Below, in pieces: positions 8,985 to 16,311 of a DNA stretch of 64,000 nt. The notes under the pieces are model-generated. The model made no database searches. It was not told the DNA's origin and saw nothing but the letters and a program-made list of their open reading frames with translations. Position 1 is the first letter of the stretch. Each line of letters begins with the position of its first letter. Origin of the DNA: CAWBOY01 sp963790585 (lineage in GTDB: Bacteria; Planctomycetota; Planctomycetia; Gemmatales; Gemmataceae); the NCBI GenBank assembly GCA_963790585.1, contig CAWBOY010000006.1, positions 744,001 through 808,000 on the forward strand, read 5' to 3'. Position numbers and translations under genes: made by a program.

Positions 8985-10301
8985 TCACAAGACGCGAGGT
9001 CGCGGTCGCCCTGGAAGCCACACTAATCCCAGGTCCTCACGCAGGTAACGATCCGAATAACACTGTCGGGCCGTACCCTGCACGCGGTGCTTCCGACCCA
9101 GCCACTGACGGAGCCGTTGACAGGTGTGCGCCATCACCTGCTTCATGGCCGGGGCCGTGTTACCGAGACAAAAATAGTTCGCCCAGCCCACCAGTCGGCT
9201 GTTGACGCGAGTTATTAACGCCCGGCAAGACAACCACTGCCACGTTCGGCTGGTCTGATCGCGGATCACCTCACAGATCCTGTGGATCTTCTTGACGGCC
9301 GGACGGGGACCGATGTAGCTACGCCCCGTCTTCGGCGACCAGTTCCGACCGAACGTGTAACCCAAAAACGAAAACGTCTCGTCCGGCAAGCGGCAAACCC
9401 GGGTCTTCGTCTCGTTCACCGTCAACCGCAGCTTCGACATCATGCGCCGCATCACCGCCTCGGCTTCAAGAGCCGTACCACGGCAGCAGATCACAAAGTC
9501 GTCCGCATAATTGACGATACGCGCCTCAAGACGATTGGCATGCCCGTTTGTCTTCCAGCCCAGCACGAAGCGACGCATGTAGAGATTCGCCAGCAGCGGT
9601 GAGAGCACGCCCCCTTGCGGGGTGCCGCGACCCTCGTCCTTGTTGCGAGTCGTTCGACGCTTGTCCCCACGATCTCCAAGGTCTTCCACCGGTGCCTCCA
9701 ACCAGCTTTTGATCAGGGCCAGTAGTAGCCCGTCACTAAGCCGTCGGCTCACCGATGCCATTAACTCGGCGTGGGGGATGCTATCGAAGTACCCACTCAA
9801 GTCCGCATCGACAATCTCCGTATGCCCGTTGTCTAGCAACAACTGGACCTGCTCGATCGCGTCCAGAGCGCTTCGGCCTTGCCGATAAGCAAATTGTTCC
9901 GGCTGCAAGTCCGCCTCGAAGATCGGCTCCAAGACGAGCAACACAGCCATCTGCACGACGCGGTCGCGGATCGTTGGAATGCCCAACGGTCGCTGTTTGC
10001 CATCCGACTTCGGTATGTACACCCGTCGGACTGCTTGCGGGCGATACGCTTTGTTTCGGAGTTCTTCCGTCAGTTCACCCAGCCAACGGTCCAGCCCGTA
10101 CTCCTCGATGTCCGTGAACGTCTGGCCATCCACCCCCGCCGCGCCGTCGTTAGCGGCACAGCACAGGTACGCATGGCCCAGCACATCGGCCCGGTACACC
10201 TTGTCGTACAACGCATAGAACCGATAGGTGGGTGCTCTCTTCGCTTTGGCATGCAACGTCTCCTGGAGTTTCCGAACCGTATCGGGAGGTGTTAGGCTCA
10301 T
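8985..10301 (-). CDS. ltrA: Group II intron reverse transcriptase/maturase
   Basis: The RT/maturase promotes splicing and mobility of the intron that contains it. The reverse-transcriptase core shows YIPKSDGKQRPLGIPTIRDR, QFAYRQGRSALDAI, DADLSGYFDSIPH, GTPQGGVLSPLLANLY and the catalytic NYADDF. The maturase (domain X / GIIM) follows with SRLVGWANYF. No HNH endonuclease follows it, which fits the class C introns. The start at ATG 10301 has GGAGA at good spacing; an in-frame ATG at 10364 lacks one. The reading frame is intact at about 438 residues, so the intron may be active. Confidence 0.93.
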   Translation of the reverse strand: MSLTPPDTVRKLQETLHAKAKRAPTYRFYALYDKVYRADVLGHAYLCCAANDGAAGVDGQTFTDIEEYGLDRWLGELTEELRNKAYRPQAVRRVYIPKSDGKQRPLGIPTIRDRVVQMAVLLVLEPIFEADLQPEQFAYRQGRSALDAIEQVQLLLDNGHTEIVDADLSGYFDSIPHAELMASVSRRLSDGLLLALIKSWLEAPVEDLGDRGDKRRTTRNKDEGRGTPQGGVLSPLLANLYMRRFVLGWKTNGHANRLEARIVNYADDFVICCRGTALEAEAVMRRMMSKLRLTVNETKTRVCRLPDETFSFLGYTFGRNWSPKTGRSYIGPRPAVKKIHRICEVIRDQTSRTWQWLSCRALITRVNSRLVGWANYFCLGNTAPAMKQVMAHTCQRLRQWLGRKHRVQGTARQCYSDRYLREDLGLVWLPGRPRPRVL

Positions 10302-10889
10302 CACCAATCTCCTGGCTCTCTTTCCTTCGGACGCTGTCCTTGAACCAAGGCCCCTTCCCTCCACCGGCGTTACCCGGCTTCAGCGGTACTACGAGCCTCT
10401 CCGCCACCCCAAGCGGCCCGGCCTGTCCCTCGCGGGCGTCCGGTTGGCACTGCTGCCACCGCAGGGGGTTTCCCGTGTTGCGTTAACTTTCCTATGCCGA
10501 CATGCCGTCGCCATTACCCCGGTGGCAACGCGGGTGGGGCTAAAGTCGTTCCCCCTGTATCCTCGCGTCTGCGGCCTTCCCCATCCCTTTGCTGGGTCGG
10601 CTACCACATTACCCGTTTCGAGGCCTGCTCAGCGTTCACTCACGTTACGGCCTGCCTGCTCGCGGAGTCGCTCAAACGACCCTTTCCATCGAAGGCTTCG
10701 ACAGTTTCGTTACCTCCACTGCCGCTCCGATTGCTACCGGCTGGAACGACCAGTTGCCGGGTGGGATTCGCACCCACTGAAAAGTCACGCCTTGGCACGG
10801 CGCACAAAGGGGTCGGGTACCATTGTGCGAAGCACCCTTCGGGCCGTTCCGGCAATGGTACCCGACCCCTTTTTCGGATAGGCTCTTAG

Positions 10890-12500
10890 TTCAAGTTTCG
10901 CACATTTTAGGGTCTGTTGGCAGCATCTCGCGGGAGAAAAAAGTTCGGCTTCCCGGCTCGGTTTGGTAACTTGGGATCATCTACTATTCCAGGTCGCCCC
11001 GTGGCAAGGAAGCCGATCTATGGAAGTTACCGCCTCTTTCGTTGCTCTGCTACAGCATTTCGTTCCTGTTTTCACCGCCCCAACCTTTCAGACCTTCGTC
11101 GAGATCATCTCCGGCTGGGTTCTCTCTCCACGCCGCCGCTACGTCACCGACGTCATCTTCACGGGAGGCAACCTCGACAACGGACACTGGTGCCGCTTCC
11201 ATCGCTTTTTCAGTCATGCCGCCTGGGATAGGGATGTCTTGTCTTTGCACCTGGCCAAATTAGTGGCACGCGTGTTCGCCCTGGGCGCTTCCTTGTCGTG
11301 GGCCGTCGATGATACCTTGTGTCGTAAACGTGGCCTCACTGTTTACGGCGCCGGCATGCACTACGATCCCCTCATCTCCAGCCGCGCCAAACCTCTTGTT
11401 AGTTGGGGACACGATTGGGTCGTCCTCTGCCTCGTCATCGCCCACCCCTTCTGGGCACCCACCAAAGTCTTTGCCTTACCAATCACCATGAGGTTGTATC
11501 GCAATCGCCAAGGTCTCACCAAGGGAAAAAAGAGCAAAGCCAAAGCCGCCAAGACCAAGGCCGACCCCAACCATCGCACCCGGCCCGAACTGGCCGTCGA
11601 GCTGATTTCCTTGGTCTCTACCTGGTTTCCTCAAGACGAAATCGTCGTTACAGGCGACAGTGCCTACGGCGGCAAGAGCGTTCTGTCCCACCTACCGGCC
11701 AACGTTCATTTGATCAGCCACGTTCATCCCAAAGGCGCCCTCTATGCTCTCCCACAGCCACGTACGACAAAAGGCAAAGGGGCTCCACGAAAGAAGGGTA
11801 CACGTTTGCCGAACATGGCCCAATGGGCCGACGACGCCACGCGACCCTGGACGGAACTCCACTTCGATCAGTTCGGACTCCATGCTGTCCTACAGGTCAA
11901 AACCCAGCAAGCCTTGTACTACAAGGCTGGTGGCCAGCGTCTTTTGACCATCGTCTTGACACGTGATCTTCAAGGTAAAAGGCCCGATCAAATGTTTTAC
12001 TGCACCAACCTTGACTGGGATGCCCGCCACATCCTCTCCACCTATGCGTGCCGGTGGGCCATCGAATGCACCTTCGAGAATTGCAAACAATTTTTGGGGC
12101 TGGAAGACCCTGCCAACCGCTTGCCCCTGGCCGTCCAGCGGACCGCACCGATGGCTCTGCTGCTGTATAGCCTGGTTGTCGTCTGGTTCCACCAGGTTGG
12201 TTACCGCTTCCTCCAGTTTCCGTACCGTCCCTGGTATCGAGGCAAACAGGAGCCTTCGTTTGCTGATCTTTTGACCACCCTACGCCGTGTCAGTTGCCAA
12301 GAGAAAACCAACACACTGCTTCCAAAACCGTGTCGCGTAAAAACCTGGCTCAGCCAGATTACCCAGCTTCTCAGCCGAGTCGGATGAGACAGCTGCTCGC
12401 CGTCTTTTTTCAACCAATCCCGGCGCATGTGACTCGACGGACCGCCAAAAATCATCGCCCCCAGCGCTAGATTTACGCGCCGGAATATGCGAAACTTGAA
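10890..12500 (+). mobile_element. IS701-like insertion sequence, about 1.6 kb
   Basis: The left end TTCAAGTTTCGCACATT and the reverse complement of the right end (TTCAAGTTTCGCATATT) match in all but one base. Both ends are flanked by CTTAG (10885-10889 and 12501-12505), containing the 4-bp YTAR target (TTAG) typical of IS701. The left CTTAG overlaps the outer end of the palindromic element, so the IS landed at its border. It lies only 54 bp before the thiL start. Confidence 0.82.
11020..12387 (+). CDS. IS701-family DDE transposase
   Basis: This 455-residue transposase carries the DDE residues in AVDDTL (first Asp), VTGDSAYGG (second Asp) and IECTFENCKQFLG (Glu), matching the DDE_5/IS701 group. 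A Lys-rich linker (KGKKSKAKAAK) interrupts the catalytic core, as in many members. The start ATG 11020 has AAGGA upstream; an upstream GTG/TTG extension to 10963 is unlikely. The frame is complete and the ends are intact, so the element could still move. Confidence 0.88.
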   Translation: MEVTASFVALLQHFVPVFTAPTFQTFVEIISGWVLSPRRRYVTDVIFTGGNLDNGHWCRFHRFFSHAAWDRDVLSLHLAKLVARVFALGASLSWAVDDTLCRKRGLTVYGAGMHYDPLISSRAKPLVSWGHDWVVLCLVIAHPFWAPTKVFALPITMRLYRNRQGLTKGKKSKAKAAKTKADPNHRTRPELAVELISLVSTWFPQDEIVVTGDSAYGGKSVLSHLPANVHLISHVHPKGALYALPQPRTTKGKGAPRKKGTRLPNMAQWADDATRPWTELHFDQFGLHAVLQVKTQQALYYKAGGQRLLTIVLTRDLQGKRPDQMFYCTNLDWDARHILSTYACRWAIECTFENCKQFLGLEDPANRLPLAVQRTAPMALLLYSLVVVWFHQVGYRFLQFPYRPWYRGKQEPSFADLLTTLRRVSCQEKTNTLLPKPCRVKTWLSQITQLLSRVG

Positions 12501-12554
12501 CTTAGCAATTATTTGTAGATAGGTAACTTACCACTTATCGGATCGAGTTCAAAA

Positions 12555-13487
12555 ATGATACCCGATTCCCCTTCTGGCGAATTTGCTTTCATCGACTGGC
12601 TACGACGGCGCACCCCGGCGGTGGGGCGTGTCTTGATCGGGCCGGGTGATGACACCGCGGCTCTTGCCTGGCCTGCCGACTCTACCTGCCTTGTGACGAC
12701 GGATATGCTTCTTGAAGGCAGCTGTTTCATCTTGGCCGAAGCTGGGCGCGGCAGCGTGGGCCGCAAGGCGATGGCCGTCAACCTCAGCGACATCGCCGCG
12801 ATGGCTGGGCGGCCGATCGCCGCCGTCGTCAGCGTCGGCTTGCCGCGTCAGGGTGGGCGGCAATTGGCGGAGGAACTCTATCTTGGCATCCGCGAGGTTG
12901 CCGACGCCTTTGAAACCGCCATCGTCGGCGGCGACACCAATAGCTGGAACGGGCCGCTCGTTATCAACGTGGCCGTCCTTGGCGAAGCGACTGGCCGCGG
13001 GCCTGTCCGCCGGAGCGGGGCGCTGCCTGGCGATTGGCTTATGGTCACCGGTCCCTTGGGCGGTAGCATCCGTGGCCATCACCTCGACTTTACGCCGCGG
13101 GTCCGAGAAGCTATTCTCTTGAACCAGCGTGCCGAGCTCCATGCCATGATTGACCTCAGCGACGGACTGGCGGCGGATGTGTGGCATCTTTGTGAAGAGA
13201 GTCAATGTGGCGCGGTGCTGCGGGCCGAGACAATTCCGCTGACCGCTGCAGCTTGTGCGATGGATGATGGCCGTACGCCGCTGGAACATGGGCTGGGCGA
13301 TGGTGAGGACTTTGAATTGGTTTTCGCTGTGTCCCCCGTCGATGGCCGACGGCTTACGGAGACGCAACCGATTACCGGCGTGGTCCTGACACACATTGGC
13401 GAAGTGGTCGAGCACGGCCTATGGCTCGAACAAAACGGGCAACGCCGGCCCCTGGAAGCACGCGGATACGTACACATTTTGGAATGA
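12555..13487 (+). CDS. thiL: Thiamine-monophosphate kinase
   Basis: ThiL phosphorylates thiamine monophosphate with ATP to form the cofactor thiamine diphosphate in the cytosol. The 310-residue protein has the PurM-like ATP-binding landmarks: GPGDDTAAL (about residue 34), TTDMLLEG, VGRKAMAVNLSDIAAMAG, VGGDTN (about 125), MIDLSDGLAADVWHLCEES and LGDGEDFELVFAV. The length matches the family. Its start lies 54 bp beyond an IS701-like element, so the original upstream region may have been displaced and transcription may now depend on the IS or on the short remaining spacer. Confidence 0.95.
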   Translation: MIPDSPSGEFAFIDWLRRRTPAVGRVLIGPGDDTAALAWPADSTCLVTTDMLLEGSCFILAEAGRGSVGRKAMAVNLSDIAAMAGRPIAAVVSVGLPRQGGRQLAEELYLGIREVADAFETAIVGGDTNSWNGPLVINVAVLGEATGRGPVRRSGALPGDWLMVTGPLGGSIRGHHLDFTPRVREAILLNQRAELHAMIDLSDGLAADVWHLCEESQCGAVLRAETIPLTAAACAMDDGRTPLEHGLGDGEDFELVFAVSPVDGRRLTETQPITGVVLTHIGEVVEHGLWLEQNGQRRPLEARGYVHILE

Positions 13488-13580
13488 GCTTCTCTGAAGT
13501 CGATCGCGCGACACGCTGCCGCGCCCACGATGTTCCTGTGTAACCAAACGTTTTTTCCCTCGCCCGAAAGGCACGTGCCG

Positions 13581-14798
13581 ATGCCGAGGTACTCTCGTTT
13601 CGCTGTTGGCGCCCTTCTGTTTGTGAGCGTGCTGCCCGCGCTTGCCGAGACTCATGAGCCGGCGATCGCCACGGTATTACCGGGCGGGGGCTTGATCGAC
13701 GCGACCGGCCGCGTTGGCTACGTAGCGGCGGCAAACGGCGGACTGGAAGCGCTCGACCTCGCTACAGGCGACGTGCTATGGCAGACTGTTGAGGCACAAC
13801 GACCCTTGTTGATCGCCAATGGCAAGCTCTATGCGCAAGCCGGCGTCAAACGGAATCGCCTGCGCCTGATGGCATTCGACCTGGCGAAGAAGGGCGAATG
13901 CCTACTGGAGACCGATCCCGTCGTTTTCCCCGATTGGGTGGTGACTGGCGATGCGCCGGGCAAGATCTTTACCTCCCACTGGCGCATGGAAGGCGACAAC
14001 GCTATTCTCCACTGGCAAGCGCAGACCTGGAACAGCGGCGCCGGACGGCCCACCGTAAAAATTGCGCATGAGGAACTCCGCAGCGCCGACGGGGCCGCTC
14101 GCATCGATCTGAAGACGGGCGTCGTAACCAAGCTCGCCGCCGAGCCGAAGCCTGCCGAGCCGACGCTCAAGCTGCCGAAAGAGCTGGAACACAAGACGAT
14201 CCGCTGGCAGGCCCAAGTCGGCAAGGAGTTCAAGGCCCTCGTCCTCGATGAAGAGAAGGGCCAAGAAAAACTGACGCTGCGCAGCTGGAATCTGGCAGGC
14301 AAAGAACTAAGGCCACACGAGTTGCTCAAGGGCAAACGCTTGGTCGCCATGCCTTCGCTCGACGATAAGTTCGTTTGCGTTCGTGACGCGGCGCCAAGCA
14401 TAGACGAAGGGCTGGCGACGCCAGACAAAAAACGCTTCGGCTGGTCGCTCGTCTCGGTAGCCACGGGCGAACAGACCGCCTGGTTCCCCTATGAGGCCGG
14501 TGCTCAGTCCTTCATCGTGCATGGCTTGAAAATCTACGTCCTCGTCGCCGGCCCCGTCCGTGGCCCAATCGACCGCAACGGCTACCAATCCCGCATGCTG
14601 AAAGCACTCGATCTCAAGACCGGGAAACAGGTCTGGGAGCGCCCCCTCGAAAGCAAGCCGACCGCCCCGCCGCCCCTCGTTCGCTCTGTAGAAGAGGAAA
14701 CGCCGGTCAAGCAGAAAGAAACCGCCCCCGACAAAAAAGAGGGCGCTGCCAAAGAGGAGCCGAAAAAGGAAGAAAAGAAGGGGGACGAGAAGCTGTAA
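13581..14798 (+). CDS. Secreted PQQ-type beta-propeller-like protein with a charged tail
   Basis: Translation from ATG 13581 (AAAGG upstream) gives a 405-residue protein with a signal peptide (MPRYSRFAVGALLFVSVLPALA). Repeats such as GGLEALDLATGDVLWQT near the N-terminus and LKALDLKTGKQVWERPL near the C-terminus are PQQ/quinoprotein-like propeller strands, so an outer-barrel structural role is likely rather than an enzyme. The last ~50 residues are Lys/Glu/Pro-rich (KEEPKKEEKKGDEKL). A start at 13530 is possible but would put 17 residues before the signal peptide. The gene follows thiL by 93 bp; no functional link is evident. Confidence 0.78.
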   Translation: MPRYSRFAVGALLFVSVLPALAETHEPAIATVLPGGGLIDATGRVGYVAAANGGLEALDLATGDVLWQTVEAQRPLLIANGKLYAQAGVKRNRLRLMAFDLAKKGECLLETDPVVFPDWVVTGDAPGKIFTSHWRMEGDNAILHWQAQTWNSGAGRPTVKIAHEELRSADGAARIDLKTGVVTKLAAEPKPAEPTLKLPKELEHKTIRWQAQVGKEFKALVLDEEKGQEKLTLRSWNLAGKELRPHELLKGKRLVAMPSLDDKFVCVRDAAPSIDEGLATPDKKRFGWSLVSVATGEQTAWFPYEAGAQSFIVHGLKIYVLVAGPVRGPIDRNGYQSRMLKALDLKTGKQVWERPLESKPTAPPPLVRSVEEETPVKQKETAPDKKEGAAKEEPKKEEKKGDEKL

Positions 14799-14968
14799 CG
14801 TGGTTTCCCCGCGTGATTCGAATACGCGACCTGGGGATTAGAAATCGGCTCTGCCTCACCAGCCTGATTTCGGGGCGGGCACTTTAAATGCGACCTCCCA
14901 AGGCACAATCAAAGATGCTTCTCTGCTGAATTACTGACTTGAAGCATAACACCGTCCTAGCTCCCCTA

Positions 14969-14986
14969 ATGTTCCGCGCGGAACAT
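14969..14986. promoter_or_regulatory. Perfect 18-bp palindrome, parS-like
   Basis: The core TGTTCCGCGCGGAACA matches the bacterial parS consensus (TGTTNCACGTGNAACA) at 14 of 16 positions, differing only in the central A and T. It also has the GTTC...GAAC layout of some repressor operators. A single site cannot tell these apart; ParB binding is a guess. Confidence 0.4.
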
Positions 14987-14995
14987 TGCGTGCCA

Positions 14996-15034
14996 ACCGT
15001 CGCGCCAAAAACACATGGTCCTTGGCGCGACGGT
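14996..15034. repeat. 13-bp inverted repeat (third copy at 15083-15095)
   Basis: ACCGTCGCGCCAA and its reverse complement form a perfect stem around a 13-nt loop, 10 bp from the palindrome at 14969. A third, direct copy is 48 bp downstream. Confidence 0.8.
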
Positions 15035-15388
15035 CGCATAACACAACCACCTGACAGCGTTGATTTTGCGCTGCGGCCCGGACCGTCGCGCCAACATTCG
15101 CATGGGGTACCCTCCCCGCCGCCGGTCCATCTCGATCGTTCCGATCCCTCAAAATGGATTGCATTGCGCGTACACACAGAACTCCCGCGCATTGTCCACC
15201 CGAATACCTTTGGAAATGGCCAAACTGAGATAGAGTCTTAGAAATGGCACGTTATCAAGGTGCCCGAAACGACATGTGTCGGATACGGGTGCGTCGAGAA
15301 CCTGGCCAATCCCGAAAAAGGCGACACATCAGCACATTGAAAACGTGCCGCCACAACCTTAGCGGACGGCCTTCAAAAAAGCCTTTCG

Positions 15389-15973
15389 TCACGCCGTCGT
15401 CTCCAATAAAGAAAGCTCAGCTTCGATTTCTGGATTTGGCAGTATGTCGCCGCGCTGCTGTGCTTTCTTGTATTCTCGTTCAAACTCTCGAAGCTGTGTC
15501 CGCGAAGCCAGCTTGCCGATGGGGCCGAGTTTGTCGATGAAGAGGATTCCGTGAAGGTGATCGACCTCGTGTTGCCACAAGCGCGCCGGTAGCTCGCTGA
15601 CGGTAGCTTCGACCAGCTCACCTTTCAAGTTGTAAGCCTGCACTTTCACCGTCTTGGCACGCCGAACCTTCTGGAAGAGACCTGGGAAGCTCAAACAACC
15701 CTCTTCGCCTTCCATCGTCCCTTTTCGCTCCAACACGATTGGATTTACATAGACGCATTCGGCTTCCTTGTCCTCGGGCGACCCGCTCGGGTTAAGCACA
15801 ATAAGCTGATAAGGCAGCCCGACCTGGGGCGCGGCCAAGCCAAGTCCTTTATGCTCGTACATCAATTCCAACATCCTGGCAGCCGCCTCGTGGACCTTCT
15901 TGTCGATCGCGGTCAACGGACGTGCCGGATGGCGTAAGGCGGGGTGTGGAAACTGAACAATCTTCATTTGCAT
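15389..15973 (-). CDS. def: Peptide deformylase
   Basis: Def removes the N-formyl group from nascent proteins. The 194-residue protein has all three metal-site motifs: GLGLAAPQVG (about residues 44-53), EGCLSFPG with the metal-binding Cys (about 94-101), and QHEVDHLHG with the HExxH pair (about 136-144). The C-terminal helix is typical of type I bacterial enzymes. The annotated ATG at 15973 (MQMKIV) is followed by a second in-frame ATG at 15967 giving MKIVQFPHP, the usual family N-terminus; neither has a clear ribosome-binding site, so the start is uncertain by two codons. Confidence 0.95.
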   Translation of the reverse strand: MQMKIVQFPHPALRHPARPLTAIDKKVHEAAARMLELMYEHKGLGLAAPQVGLPYQLIVLNPSGSPEDKEAECVYVNPIVLERKGTMEGEEGCLSFPGLFQKVRRAKTVKVQAYNLKGELVEATVSELPARLWQHEVDHLHGILFIDKLGPIGKLASRTQLREFEREYKKAQQRGDILPNPEIEAELSLLETTA

Positions 15974-16311
15974 TCACATGCTCGATCAAAGGCTAGGAAA
16001 TTTCCGTGCGGCACCGATTCCTCGTCGCGCAGCGTCAGAGCGCGCGCTCTTGGGCACCTCGTTTGTCGAGTCCGTTCTTTCGACAAACATTGATTATAGG
16101 AGCGGCAACGATTGGGAGAGCTAGTTTCGGCCTTTGAAGCGCGCTACAGGTTGAATTATTCAACTTGTTCATACTCGATTTGGCGAAGGATGTGCCGTTT
16201 GCGTTTGCGAGGGGATCTGGCGAACCTATAATGGATTTATTGCCGGGCAGGATTTCTTGTATTTGATTCTTTTTTTCGGCCCGGATCGTTCGCTTGCTGG
16301 AGGTATTTGCC
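15974..16311. other. Intergenic region upstream of the synthase gene
   Basis: This 338-bp region separates the divergent def and synthase genes and should hold both promoters. It is noticeably more AT-rich than its flanks in 16140-16300. The only clear signal is GGAGG at 16299-16303, 8 nt before the GTG at 16312. A minus-strand ORF (16035-16319) shows no recognisable protein. Confidence 0.5.

Larger units (their letters stand above)
8814..10805 (-). mobile_element. Group II intron (probably class C), full length 1,992 bp
   Basis: On the minus strand the element begins GTGCGCCGTGCC (10805 down), matching the GUGYG 5' consensus, and ends in AC at 8814, matching the AY 3' end. It contains an intron-encoded RT/maturase without an endonuclease domain, and a domain V hairpin followed by a domain VI-like region. 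It sits immediately after one strand of a strong palindrome (CCGACCCCTTT then the intron), the insertion preference known for group IIC introns, which follow terminator-like stem-loops. Excision would leave the host palindrome intact with no duplication, as expected for retrohoming. Confidence 0.9.
8798..10888. repeat. Palindromic element copy 1, split by a group II intron
   Basis: The two outer parts 8798-8813 (TAAGAGCCTATCCGAA) and 10806-10888 join to a 99-bp element. Its left 36 bases and right 36 bases are then exact reverse complements, around a 27-base core with its own small hairpins (GTGCGAAGCAC, CCCTTCGGG). The fact that removing 8814-10805 restores a perfect palindrome fixes the intron borders. 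A related copy lies at 47001-48073. Confidence 0.9.
14799..15388. other. Intergenic region with an 18-bp palindrome and three copies of a 13-mer
   Basis: No credible gene is seen in this ~590 bp. It contains ATGTTCCGCGCGGAACAT at 14969-14986, a perfect palindrome. Ten bases on, ACCGTCGCGCCAA (14996-15008) is followed by its exact inverted copy (15022-15034), forming a 13-bp stem with a 13-nt loop, and then by a direct copy at 15083-15095. The arrangement suggests protein-binding sites or a decayed mobile end. Confidence 0.7.

Noticed and set aside
8985..9100. HNH endonuclease domain at the end of the intron RT
   Set aside because: No CxxC/HNH pattern is present after the maturase domain; the protein ends normally for a class C intron RT.
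10755..10785. GTGGGATTCGCACCCAC looks like a tRNA T-arm
   Set aside because: No acceptor, anticodon or D arm can be built around it; it lies near the 5' end of the group II intron and fits intron domain I.
14884..15192. Minus-strand ORF of 102 residues in the intergenic region
   Set aside because: No family is recognised and it spans the palindromes; treated as chance.
15244..15540. 98-residue plus-strand ORF
   Set aside because: It overlaps def on the opposite strand, has Arg/Ser/Lys-rich off-frame composition and no recognisable domain.
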